Assembly: GCF_947242115.1 (NCBI RefSeq)
Contig: NC_074716.1
Span: 3,367,001-3,431,000 of the forward strand
Length of the DNA stretch: 64,000 bases
Source of the DNA: Biomphalaria glabrata
Taxonomy: Eukaryota > Mollusca > Gastropoda > Planorbidae
Reading direction: 5' to 3'
Below the pieces are notes generated by a model that ran no database searches, was not told the origin of the DNA, and was given only the letters and a program-made list of their open reading frames with translations. The translations under genes and the position numbers were made by a program. Positions 54,201 through 64,000 of this stretch are shown one piece after another. Every line of letters starts with the position of its first letter. Position 1 is the stretch's first letter.

Positions 54201-54782
54201 AATAATGATTTTCGGGAAAGCTGTGATGTCAAAATGTTGGTGACGAATGCAGAACTCCTGGCCTACTAGCCTGGTACCATATAGTTGAGCCACAGTTCCC
54301 ATTCTAGCACTATATAAAGGTTGCTGTCAACTTGTCCCGAGGTAAGATGTTCCGTATAAACATTTTCTCTTTGTTTTGTCGTGAATGTGGTGCGAGAGGC
54401 TTATGTCTAGGGTTGTAGCTAAGCTCTAAGCTCATGTGGGTCCAGTCCCCCAGCCTCCCAATCTTTATTAAATTCTAAATAGATACAACATGCGAACCGA
54501 GTTTGGCATTTTATATGCCTAAATTACAGTTGTTCACTCTAAGAAGATAATTACATCCCAGGCCTACGCGTATATATGTGTCAATCTAATCGTGCACCAA
54601 AGATTATTTTCTGGTTCCGGGAACCAACATGTGTTCCCTTTTTCCCCTCCCTTCTTCTTTTCTGCTCCTCAGATCATATTCCCCTTTTCTGTTCCTCAGA
54701 TCAAAGTGATGTCTCAGACGACATAGCGTTGGTTCCCTCGGAAAGAGTCGAGACCAATCGTCTTGAGTGACTAAGTTAAGTA

Positions 54783-55056
54783 AAGTTCCCCTGTCAGACC
54801 TTGTGGACTATAGGGCAGATGATGTAAAGTTCCTCTGATTCTGTGGCCTACGGTTAAGGAGGGTGTCACGTGGCCAGCACAACGACCTACACCGCCTTTA
54901 CTTTTCCCCACCTGATGTCAGGTACCCATTTAGAGCTGGGTGGACTCAAGAGGCGCCCAAGGATCCCGAAATAAAAATCCCGGTCTTTACCAGGATTCGA
55001 ACCCGGGACCCCCGGTTCAGAAGCCAAGCGCTTTACCGCTCACTAGGCCCCTCAAA
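54783..55056 (-). mobile_element. SINE-1 (tRNA-derived), reverse copy
   Basis: TAAAGTTCCCCTGTCAGACC at the 3' end, GTCAGGTACCCATTTAGAGC inside, and GGATTCGAACCCGGGACC (B box) with AGCGCTTTACCGCTCACTAG (A box) at the head. Confidence 0.92.
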
Positions 55057-55443
55057 TCTAAATGGCGTTCTCCTTCAACCATTGGCTTTCACTGTAATGA
55101 ATTCTCTTCACCAGAATAGGGAGAAGGGTTTGGGCTTGGACAGAAGAGGCTAAGAATAACTAAAATCTAAATCTCTTGATCTAGGATTCTTTTAGAAGCT
55201 GTCTTCTCTTGACTCCAGCCGAAGAAATTAAATAATTTTTTAAAAAAATCACAGCAATTATGTTTCAAAATCTGTAAAGTCGTTTTGTTCAAAAGCTATT
55301 TAGTTGTAGTGAATGTTTATGTCATCACCATCGCCCATCCGTCTGGGGCATAGATAGGGCACCAACCTGCTTCCTCCTGTCGTCTAGGTTCTAGGCGAGT
55401 CTCTCCAGCAGTTCCACATCTTGCCAATCTGCTTCGACTAGGC

Positions 55444-55628
55444 CAGGGGTTCTCAACCTGTGGGTCGCGATTGACGATTTGCCAGGGGTCGCCAGAGACC
55501 ATCGAAAAAAATGAATAGTTTTGTCTATTCTTCTATTGCGGTGTGTCTGGGCGGGGGGGGGGGGGGGTCGCGGCAGAGTGTGGGGTTGTAAAGAGGGGTC
55601 GCCGAGCTTAAAAGGTTGAGAACCGCTG
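55444..55628 (+). mobile_element. 185-bp hAT MITE
   Basis: Ends CAGGGGTTCTCAACCTGTGG and AAAAGGTTGAGAACCGCTG; flanks GACTAGGC (55436-55443) and GACCAGGC (55629-55636) match at seven of eight positions. Includes a G-run of 16 at 55552-55567. No transposase. Confidence 0.88.
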
Positions 55629-55782
55629 GACCAGGCGTTAGTATAAAAACAAGCAAAATATAAAAAAAAACAAATTTTTAAAAGCAAAAGTTTTTAATAT
55701 GGGAAGGAACAGCACTATTGCTGTCATACCTCTCGATGCTGCAAGATTTATTTACTTTTTTCTATATAAAATAAATTTGGTT

Positions 55783-55960
55783 AATACCAATAAATAATTA
55801 AATACTTTGTTGATTTTTTTGACTGATTCATGAATTGTTTTCTACTATGAATAATTTTGCAAAGTTTCAACTTGATCCGATAATCGGAAGTGGGAAAATT
55901 ACGTGTACAAAATTTGTACCAGACAGACAGAGTTGATATAAGCTTTTTAAGTATATAAAA
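55783..55960 (+). mobile_element. Dispersed repeat of unknown class (family R4), right half
   Basis: TTTCAACTTGATCCGATAATC, GTACCAGACAGACAGAGTTG and ATATAAGCTTTTTAAG match the other R4 copies. The left block is missing. Confidence 0.65.
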
Positions 55961-56377
55961 TCTTGTTCCATATGTAAGGACAAACACACAAACAATTACT
56001 TTCTTTTCGTGAGAATAAAATTGTTCACTTGAGAAAACTCACAAGATTTGTGACAAAATATTTAGGTCACAGCTGGGTCTATCTATCCTTCTATGGGGTG
56101 TAGTCTTCCTTCATCTTCGGAATCGAAGGTTTTACCTTAATAGATTTGGTTTCAAAATTAGACGTGCGTTTTTTGAATAAACATTTAAAGAAACTAGACT
56201 CTATATGTTCCACACTCACACACACGCACAAAGTTAAATAAAATAATGATTAAAATTTGTTATCAAATGTTGGGATAAAGCTGATATTGTTCTTGTGCTG
56301 TCTGTCTCACTGTCTGTCACGTTTAGATCTCAACAAGAACAAAAAGGTCACACGAAGTGTAATTGTATCAATTACTT

Positions 56378-57015
56378 TGGATCAGTCATGTAAATTAAAT
56401 TTGTAATAGATCTAGACCAACAACGATAAATGTGTGCAATTATAAATATTTTTACCAATTATTTTTATTTAGCTATTTCATGCCTTTATCCTTCTCACTA
56501 CGCTATGACCCTATCACTTATCTGGACCAGTTGGGAAAACGGGGAAAGGGGGGGAGAAATAAAGGAATATCTGGGTGAATTTTATCGTAATCGCTTTTTA
56601 AATACATGTATACAAAAAAAAGGAGGGGGGGGGGACCTGAATTCAAACTCATGGCTCAAGTCGACATAATAACCACTCTGCCAGTGAGGTGCTTATGAAA
56701 ACAGAAGATTGTATAGTTTTCTATAGTTTGTTTCAAACATACTTAAAGCGGCGACCTTTAAAGGGGACTAATTCAGCAAATATCACCACTTCAGTCAAGT
56801 ACATTTTTTCCTTTTTCGAGATACCAAACAAAATAGTTAATTACCAATAGTTAATTAACTAATTATTTAATTTTTAAAATTGATTCTTGTGTTGTCAGGC
56901 AAAAGAAAGAATTTCAGCTTAATCTGAGATAGGGTGTCGGAGAAATATCGTGTACACACTTTTTACCAGAGAGACAGACAGACAGAGTGAGTTGATATAA
57001 GCTTTGTAAAACTAA
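56378..57015 (+). mobile_element. R4 repeat split by about 320 bp of other DNA
   Basis: The left block GGATCAGTCATGTAAATTAA ends near 56412; the R4 body resumes near 56745 (AAAGGGGACTAATTCAGC, GTTAATTAACTAATTA, TACCAGAGAGACAGACAGAC, GTTGATATAAGCTTTGTAAA). The intervening stretch includes a poly-A/poly-G run and a tRNA-like CTCATGGCTCAAG segment. Confidence 0.65.
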
Positions 57016-57603
57016 AGCGTGCACTATGGTTTTTAAAAACTGTACTTATATAGTATTTAAAAGATTTAAAAGACAGTTAGTGCTAATTAGTTTTGAGTTC
57101 GTGTGTAACTTAATGTCTAAGTACGTCTGAACCATTGGGGCCACCGTTGAGTTTGTGTGTAACTTTAACTAGTAGGCCTACTCCTATCGTTGTCTTCTTT
57201 GTTTTGAATTTAGCAGTTGACGTAATAAGGAAATCGAAGTGTCTGTCTCATGGCCCTTGCGTGACCTAGTCTCACGTACTAATGTGTATTTTCTATTTAT
57301 CAAGGAAGATAAACTTGTATGTTCTATTTATAGTTATGGGATTTTGTTAAGGAATTAAAACAAAAAAGAAACTCATGTCATGAAGACCTTTCGGTTACAA
57401 GAATGAATACATATTATATTATTATTATTAAATATTACATTGTGAATAAATAAATAATGAATATGTGTACTCAACTGGACTCACTGCACTATAAGAATAA
57501 ACTTTGTTACATCTAGGTTATGTTTATTTACTGAAGTTTTTATGACATTTGTTTTAGATGCTAGTAAGCTATATATATATATACATATTTATTGGAGATC
57601 GTT

Positions 57604-57778
57604 TGTTTGTTTGTTTTACATGTTTCGGATGTTCCTTCAGAGTTGAAGACAATTACTTCCTAGTCCAAACCTCCCGCAGGACGACGGGGGATGGGAGCGG
57701 GCAGGGTTTGAACCCGGGACCATCGATAAATCTGAACGACAGTCCAGCGTGCAAACCGCACGACCAGGCAGCCATCGT
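57604..57778 (-). mobile_element. SINE-2 (tRNA-derived), good copy
   Basis: GGATGTTCCTTCAGAGTTGA, CCTCCCGCAGGACGACGGGG, GGGTTTGAACCCGGGACC (B box) and GCACGACCAGGCAGCCAT (head). Nearly full length. Confidence 0.92.
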
Positions 57779-57925
57779 CATTCACAGCGGGGGAAAAAAT
57801 AAATAGCAAGCCTTTTGGTTATCCGGTTTTCTACTTTTAGTTTTCAATTTTGCGCTCCGTAATGGTTAGACGTATGGAAAAACTAATAGTATTTAGACAT
57901 TGCCCATCCATTTTCCGGATATATT

Positions 57926-58440
<515 letters not shown>

Positions 58441-58606
58441 CCTTTAGAGTCCCTCGAGTTTCAGAATTTGTTTTTCAAAACCCATTGCGATAGACAAGAC
58501 AGATAAGCCAGTAAAAATATCTCTGCCTCATCATCGGTCAAAAGTTTCTTTTATGTAATTATGGAATGATTCCCACAAAGCTTAAATTATTAGGGAGTAT
58601 GGCGAC

Positions 58607-59094
58607 CAGGGACGGACTGGATATCAAAATCGGCCCAGGCATTTCTAACAGTACAGCCCATAAAATGTATATCATGTAATGGGCCTCCTATTTTAGGCCT
58701 ATCTGTTCTCAAAATCACTATGTAATTGTTTTTTATAATGTATTAATAACTGTATGCACGCTCTATATCTTTATAAGAAATATAAGCCTAAATTTGCCTT
58801 TTAATCGCTATGTTTGTAGATCATAAAAGGAGGAAGCCTACTAATAGCACTGTCTACGAATGTAGGCTATTACATTTTTTTTTTGAAAATGTGTTAGATT
58901 TAATTAGTATTACACTGTAGTCTGTAAAAGATGTTTTAGCATAACGCACATATAGCCCCATATATATGAGAATATCATAAAACCTTTAACAATTTTATGC
59001 GTGCCATAGTGGCATTCATGAGGCCCTTTACGCCCATTTGAGTACCGGCCCACCGGGCATTTGCCCATATGCCCATATAGCCAGTCCACCCCTG
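58607..59094 (+). mobile_element. 488-bp hAT MITE with perfect 8-bp target duplication
   Basis: Ends CAGGGACGGACTGGATATC and AGCCAGTCCACCCCTG; target duplication ATGGCGAC at 58599-58606 and 59095-59102. The subterminal AAATCGGCCCAGGCATTT is mirrored by GGCCCACCGGGCATTTGCC. No transposase was seen. Confidence 0.92.
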
Positions 59095-59102
59095 ATGGCG
59101 AC

Positions 59103-60060
59103 TGGTATATTGAATTTCCTAGATTCTTGTCTAAGGGAAATTCCTTTTAAAGCAACATTTATAATTTCTGGTCTTCAATTAGATCGAACCATCTTTGTTT
59201 TTGAAGATAAAGCTGAAGCAATCTGCATAACGGAATCTAGCTGGAAATTAAAGTGGAAATAATTTATATTATAATGAAAAACATTAGTCACGTCATTTGG
59301 TAAGAGCTAGCATATCTTTACAATACACATAAATATAGCTAGGGTCCATAATATCTGCTGGACGGAGGACATGTCCTCTTTTTGCCGGACGTCTGGTAAT
59401 CATGAATTCTATGCTAAATTATCTGCAATATTATGTTCTTAATGTTTTTAAAAGTATGTATACTAATACAAACTCAAATTTAAATTTCGATAATCTATAT
59501 CACTATGTAAATATTCAACTAAAAGTGCAGGTCAAATAAATAACATCTATAGTGTTTCACAAGGGTAACTATCTTTAAAAAGGTAAAAACTAGGCGAACA
59601 CCTCCCATTTTATTTTAAAATTCAATTGCTGGCAGACGGCTATGAAATGACATTTTTCCACATCTATTTATAAACCGAAAAATAGGTGCCTCAAGCAGGT
59701 GATGGGTCATTATAATTTGTTTTTAAATGCCAAAATATTTTGTATGCTTGTTTTTATAAGCATTATGATTCTTTAAAAAATGCATTACAGTGGTTTTTGC
59801 GTTTGACCCCAAAACCTCTTCAGTTGATCTTTAAGCACTGACCTATGCGGTTCTCCTGGAACGCTAAAATAACCTGGACTCTTAAAGTAATCGTCTGCTG
59901 TGAAAGGAAAACCCGTATATTGGAAATGTAGAAAAATGAACCAATCGCAGTACCGAAACTGTAGTTTAGCTAAAAATATCAAAACAAAGTAGAATTTAAC
60001 TAATTTCGACGAGCTGTTCCGTAAACATCCATGTTCCTCAATAGTGACTCTACTCTATAT
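59103..60060. other. Unassigned AT-rich DNA
   Basis: No gene, tRNA or clear repeat was identified. Short frames at 59038-59262 and 59785-59982 have no family signature. Confidence 0.4.
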
Positions 60061-60069
60061 GATTTTATT

Positions 60070-60310
60070 TTTGTGCACTTTTTACAAAGCTTATATCAAC
60101 TCGGTCTGTCTGGTAAAAAATACACGTTATTTCTGCCACACCCATTCTCGGATCAAGCTGAAACTTCGCACACTCATTCATTGACATAGACAAGGCATGA
60201 ATCAATTTTAAAACGTAACCAATTAGACAATTAATTACTGGTAATTAATCATTTTGTTAAATAGCAACAAGGGAAACTAATACTTCAGTATTCACAGATA
60301 TGGCTAAATG
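60070..60310 (-). mobile_element. Dispersed repeat of unknown class (family R4), reverse copy
   Basis: On the - strand it gives GTTGATATAAGCTTTGTAAA, GGTGTGGCAGAAATAACG-type and AATTAATTGTCTAATTGGTT blocks colinear with 22062-22376. Confidence 0.65.
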
Positions 60311-60379
60311 TGTAGGGCTTAGTTTTAAGGACGGAGTTCTTCCTTTTTAGATAAGCTTTTATTATTATTATTATTATTA

Positions 60380-60850
60380 TGTTAGAAATGAACGAGTAGT
60401 CATTCTCTGGCGCTGCCAGGGTCGAGTTTCGCTAAAGAGAAACAAAATTCATCGTAGTCCCTTTAACAGTTTCCACTGAGGAATTTTCTGGTGATGTGGC
60501 AGGTCTGCAGCAGTACCGCCCTCTGACAGGCAACGAAGATGTTCCTAGGAATGTAAAGGGCCTTGAAGGTGTCTGTGAGGTCAGTTGTTATTATCCCCTC
60601 GGTTGATATAACAATGGGGTATATTGTTATTTTGGACAATTTCCATAGACGCTTAATCTACAAGCCCAGGTTCCCATATTTTCTTTGTTTTTCTATCTCA
60701 GATTTTCTTAAATTATGAGACAGTGGTACGGCGATATCGATAATGGTAGCGTTTTTTTTTTTTTATCGATGAACAGCAGATCCGGGCGATTGAAATCTAC
60801 CGTTTTGTCGGTCAGAATAGGCCTATCCCAGTACAGCAGATGTTCAGTAT
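60380..60850 (-). mobile_element. LINE fragment with restriction-like endonuclease end, between TAA microsatellites
   Basis: The - strand decodes, with breaks, as LYWDRPILTDKTVDFNRPDL, ATIIDIAVPLSHNLRKSEIE, KQRKYGNL, WKLSKITIYPIVISTEGIIT and NIFVACQRAVLLQTCHITRK. The RPD ... DIAVP pair is the PD-(D/E)xK-like endonuclease signature of site-specific LINEs (R2/R4 group). Both ends are flanked by (TAA)n: 60355-60380 and 60847-60876. Dong (R4 clade) targets TAA repeats, which fits; clade assignment is an inference. Confidence 0.65.
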
Positions 60851-61048
60851 TATTATTATTATTATTATTATTATTCGCTAATTAGCACTGTAGAATAAAA
60901 CTTTATAGGCTCTTCCGTTTATAGATTTGATTGAGTTGGCAACATTGAAATCAAATTTAAAGTCCTTGACATTGTTGAGTTTGTTGTCTATTTTCGGCAT
61001 AATCAGTAAGAAATCTTTTATGTATATAGGCCCGAAACTAGTAACTAA

Positions 61049-61462
61049 TTGCTTGTAATTGACCTTATTACACTCACAACATTACCACATTTAAAGGAAC
61101 TTTTTGAACAAACGTGCCTAAGAAAAATCGAAAAAATCTTGGAAGACAACGGCCACCCGCTCCATCAGAACTACGCCAGGTCGTCGCGAAGTGGGCGACT
61201 GCTGTCAATCAAAACAAGAACGGAGCGGTACAAAAACTCGTTCGTACCTCACTCGGTCAGACTCTATCACCGCCACTCATTGATCAGGGAACATGAAATG
61301 CACCAAGATACCTGTGTGTAGTCGCTGAATGAACTCTTCATGTTGTCTGTTGTATTTATGTGTATGTTTCTGTTGTGTTGTCTTTATATGAGAAACGAGT
61401 CCTTGTAATCACAACAAATTTCCGTAAGGATCAATAAAGCAGTCTTAGTCTTAGTCTTAGTC
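61049..61462 (+). mobile_element. LINE 3' end, family C (CR1/L2/Rex-like)
   Basis: Encodes LPHLKELFEQTCLRKIEKIL, HPLHQNYARSSRSGRLLSIK and RYKNSFVPHSVRLYH. Then an untranslated tail with ACAACAAATTTCCGTAAGGA, TCAATAAAGCAG and four or five CTTAGT repeats. The tail resembles that of the 30.3-30.8 kb copy. Confidence 0.8.
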
Positions 61463-61463
61463 T

Positions 61464-61637
61464 TATTCACTAATCGTTAACAGAAACAACATAGCCACGT
61501 GATCATATTGATAAAACAACTTTTAAAAAACGTCAAGTGATAGCCATTGTGTATTACGTAATTTGTATAGAAGAGAGAGAGAGAGAGAACCACGTGGCTA
61601 AATGTTGTTTGTTTACGATTGGTAAATGAGGTCCATT
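61464..61637. mobile_element. Palindromic MITE (family M3), copy 1
   Basis: Left part ACTAATCGTTAACAGAAACA / ATAGCCACGTGAT is the inverted counterpart of the right part CCACGTGGCTAAATGTTGTT / TACGATTGGTAAATGAGGTCC. The centre has TTGATAAAACAAC and a (GA)n run. Starts where the LINE C tail ends. Confidence 0.8.
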
Positions 61638-61694
61638 AATTACATTTTTTTTGGTCGTATTTACCAAAATAATGTCGATTTGTGTTTTTTTTAC

Positions 61695-61870
61695 AATGGA
61701 CCTCATTCACCAATCGTAAATAAACACATTTAGCCACGTCATAATATTGATAAAACAGTGAAAAATACATATCACGTGACAGCCACTATGGATTACATAA
61801 TTTGTATAGAAGATATATAGAATCACGTGGCTAAATGTTGTTTGCATACGATTGGTGAATGAGGTCCATT
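61695..61870. mobile_element. Palindromic MITE (family M3), copy 2
   Basis: Inverted ends of about 45 bp: AATGGACCTCATTCACCAATC with ACACATTTAGCCACGT at the left, ACGTGGCTAAATGTTGTTTG with ATTGGTGAATGAGGTCCATT at the right. The centre is shared with copy 1. Same orientation, 58 bp apart. Confidence 0.88.
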
Positions 61871-62044
61871 CCATCCATTAACTCACACTTCTTCATGGTT
61901 AAAAGATGGAAGGAAGTCACTAGGAAGAAATTAGTCAGAAGCAGCGTTCCGGTAATAACGCGAATGTCATGGGTTTGAACCCTTACCGGCTAACTTGTTG
62001 TTTTTTTTTTAATTAATTATCACTAGTAACACTATCTCCTATTT

Positions 62045-62260
62045 GTGATAAGATAAGATAAGATAATTTGTATTGGTCCAATCAAATGGAAATTCAGTTT
62101 GACTACAATTTGACCACCTCAGCGTAACTACTGTAACAATAACAATATAGATGCAAATACGAACAACATTCACACACGAAACACATACACACTCACAACC
62201 AGCGCTTTATGAATTAGACTTCTATGTACTTCTCGATGACGACAGATGCTAAAACGTGCA
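62045..62260 (-). mobile_element. LINE 3' untranslated end (family R5)
   Basis: Second copy of the segment at 32722-32930 (CAATCAAATGGAAATTCAGT, CATTCACACACGAA, CTCACAACCAGCGCTTTATG, TACTTCTCGATGACGACAG). Ends on the - strand in (TTATC)n. Confidence 0.7.
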
Positions 62261-62335
62261 TATTCTGCTATACCATTTGAATAAAGTAGGTGTTGGTTTG
62301 AAAACAACTGGTTGTAAAAATGGTTTGGTTGGTTT

Positions 62336-62492
62336 ACTTATTTTGGATGTTCCTTCAGAGTTGAAGATAATTACTTCCTAGTCCAAACCTCCCGCAGGAC
62401 GACGAGGGATGGGAGCGGGCAGGGTTTGAACCCGGGACCATCGATAAGTCCGAACGACAGTCCAACGTGCAAACCGCACGACCAGGCTTGAT
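62336..62492 (-). mobile_element. SINE-2 (tRNA-derived)
   Basis: GGATGTTCCTTCAGAGTTGA, CCTCCCGCAGGACGACGAGG, GGGTTTGAACCCGGGACC and AACCGCACGACCAGG. Ends slightly short of the head found in the 57.6-kb copy. Confidence 0.9.
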
Positions 62493-62677
62493 TGTTTTAT
62501 AGGCTAATGTCTCTGTCTTACTACCTAGCAGTTACGATTAGAACGGAATAAAACGATTGGTACTGATACTAAAAGACAATTACAGTATTTTTTTCTTTTG
62601 TTTACAGTTTGTTTTTTAACATCCGGTTGAAGTTTGTTAAGTAAAATAAAACAAGAGAGAAAAGAAGAGCAAACGAT

Positions 62678-62837
62678 ATGGATAAATCTGGTGGCGATGT
62701 AATGGAAGCTAAAAAAAGACGTTATACAAAAGAAAAGAGAAAAATCGGGAGAAATGTTGAAATAGAAAAAATAAATGAGGTCAAGGACGCTGCATTGAAA
62801 AAAAGCGTATCGTCGATTAGGAGAGAAAGAGTTAAAG
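62678..62837 (+). mobile_element. Small ORF running into an M1-type terminus
   Basis: An ATG at 62678 opens a basic, Lys-rich frame (MDKSGGDVMEAKKRRYTKEK, RKIGRNVEIEKINEVKDAAL). Its last codons are the M1 terminal repeat TTAGGAGAGAAAGAG followed by TTAA. The last 65 bp match the right end of the 264-bp MITE at 52020 (AATGAGGTCAA, GTATCGTCGATTAGG). It may be the edge of a larger, partly deleted relative of the M1 MITEs; the protein is not recognised. Confidence 0.35.
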
Positions 62838-62878
62838 CCATACTAAGCGGACATGGTTTTTGAGTCTATTGGTATAGA

Positions 62879-62985
62879 CCAGAGATGCCCAAAATACGGC
62901 ACGCGGGCCACATCCGGTCCGAGACGTGATTCCGTCCGGTCTTCGAAACGTAGCCGTTTCTTGGCTGAAGGAGGCCCAATGAAAA
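62879..62985 (+). mobile_element. One end of a hAT-like element
   Basis: CAGAGATGCCCAAAATACGG, CACGCGGGCCACATCCGG and TTCCGTCCGGTCTTCGAA resemble the start of the 49931 MITE (CAGGGGTGGGC..ATTACGGACCGCGGGCCACAT). It breaks off at a poly-A run; no opposite end was found. Confidence 0.5.
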
Positions 62986-63172
62986 AAAAAAAAAAGACAA
63001 GAGTTTTAAAAAAAAGGACAAAGATACAAAGATAAAGGGACATATTTAAAACTTCTGCAACTTCTACTTCCGGTTGCACAGAGAGAGCGAGAGAGAGACT
63101 AGGCCGAACTATCCCTACTTATTCTAAACCCAAACATAATTGTGCACTCTTCCTCAAGAATGGTAACGAAAG

Positions 63173-63194
63173 GTCACACACACACACACACACG

Positions 63195-63227
<33 letters not shown>

Positions 63228-63231
63228 GCAA
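63173..63231 (+). repeat. (CA)n/(CG) microsatellite
   Basis: A run of CA units with an inner CGCACGCGCGCGCACA stretch. Confidence 0.95.
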
Positions 63232-63595
63232 AAAGAAAAAAAAATACCTCCAAAATAACCCCTACTTCTCTCCTCCACCAATAGTAAACAGTTTTATAAG
63301 CGCTCATTTTTTTTTTTCCTTTCTGTTTTAACTTCCTAGGTCTACAAAAAGAGTTCGGATTTTTTAATGAAGAAAAAAAAAAGTTCTTGGATCATTCAGT
63401 GTCAAGTCGGTAAGGGTCAGCTAAGTTCTATTTAATTACTACAGAGTGTAGATCACTGATATGATGTTCATCCGTCTATTTTAACATTTCTTGTTAGAGG
63501 ATATTGTTTTTTGTTTTTTTTAAATAGCCTACAGATCTACGTCTGTCTAACTCTTGTCTAATCGTGTATGATTTGTAGCTCCTTCACGTAGTTGA

Positions 63596-64000
63596 TTGGA
63601 ATCTTACACAGGAGTTGATTTGAACCTCACTTACAGAAGTTGATTTGAACCTCTCTTATACAGGAGTTGATTTGAACCTTTTTTCAACAGGAGTTGATTT
63701 GAACCTCTCTTATATAGGAGTTGATTCGAGCCTTTTTTCAACAGGAGTTGATTTGAATTTTTGTTTTCAACAGGAGTTGATTTGAACCTCTCTTATACAG
63801 GAGTTGATTTGAACCTTTTTTCAACAGAAGTTGATTTGAACCTCTCTTACAGAAGTTGGTTTGAACCTCTCTTATACAGGAGTTGGTTTGAACCTCTCTT
63901 ACAGAAGTTGGTTTGAACCTCTCTTACAGAAGTTGATTTGAACCTCTCTTATACAGGAGTTGATTTGAACCTCTCTTATACAGGAGTTGATTTGAACGTC
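63596..64000 (+). repeat. 27-bp minisatellite running off the window end
   Basis: About 15 units of GGAGTTGATTTGAACCTCTC + TTATACA, with subtypes in which TTTTTCAACA or TTACAGAA replaces the spacer. The array continues past base 64000. Confidence 0.95.

Noticed and set aside
54200-54340. A tRNA-like segment near GGTACCATATAGTTGAGCCAC
   Set aside because: Only a weak B box-like match, no cloverleaf and no other copy.
59338-59420. A further transposon end (AGGGTCCATAATATCTGC, GGACATGTCCTCTTTTTGCC)
   Set aside because: The motif resembles known MITE ends, but no inverted partner or target duplication could be found.

Overview
The window is a stretch of animal nuclear genome. It is AT-rich and intron-dense, with GT-AG splicing, microsatellites and many tRNA-derived SINEs, LINE 3' ends and short inverted-repeat DNA transposons. 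The gene structures, the TCTAGA/AGATCT-rich filler DNA and the repeat families suggest a gastropod mollusc, probably a freshwater pulmonate such as Biomphalaria or Bulinus. That assignment is from general recognition; no search was run.

Three conserved single-copy host genes can be assembled exon by exon. (1) PAAF1, the WD40 proteasomal ATPase-associated factor, on the + strand at 3120-13316: 11 exons, complete, about 399 aa. (2) CNOT2, a CCR4-NOT deadenylase subunit, on the - strand at 15643-23984: 13 exons, complete NOT-box C-terminus, 5' end not found. PAAF1 and CNOT2 are convergent (tail to tail) with about 2.3 kb between their stop codons. (3) An NADP-type malic enzyme on the - strand at 36332-46288: 13 exons, about 573 aa visible, first coding exon not found. 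Two identical tRNA-Lys(CTT) genes lie at 31.5 kb (-) and 51.05 kb (+). The three genes have unrelated jobs (proteasome assembly, mRNA deadenylation, NADPH/pyruvate metabolism), so nothing suggests a functional cluster.

Layout: 0-1.1 kb, nested LINE fragments. 1.1-3.1 kb, TCTAGA-rich filler. 3.1-13.4 kb, PAAF1, with a 5'-inverted LINE in intron 1, a minisatellite that begins at the intron 2 splice donor, a 33-bp minisatellite, SINEs and MITEs. 13.4-15.6 kb, intergenic with MITEs. 15.6-24 kb, CNOT2, with a 1-kb minisatellite showing 304-bp higher-order periodicity. 24-28.4 kb, AT-rich filler that may contain the CNOT2 promoter. 28.4-34.2 kb, SINE, LINE and tRNA region. 34.2-46.3 kb, malic enzyme and its probable 3' UTR. 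46.5-64 kb, a mobile-element graveyard: hAT, pogo/Tigger, TTAA-flanked and palindromic MITEs, LINE tails, SINEs, a 180-bp (TA)n tract and a terminal minisatellite that runs off the window.

I found no prokaryote-type defence, CRISPR or operonic system and no convincing novel multi-gene system. The most interesting material is structural: repeats built on splice sites, two 5'-inverted LINE insertions, a LINE fragment framed by TAA microsatellites, and several MITE families with exact target duplications.
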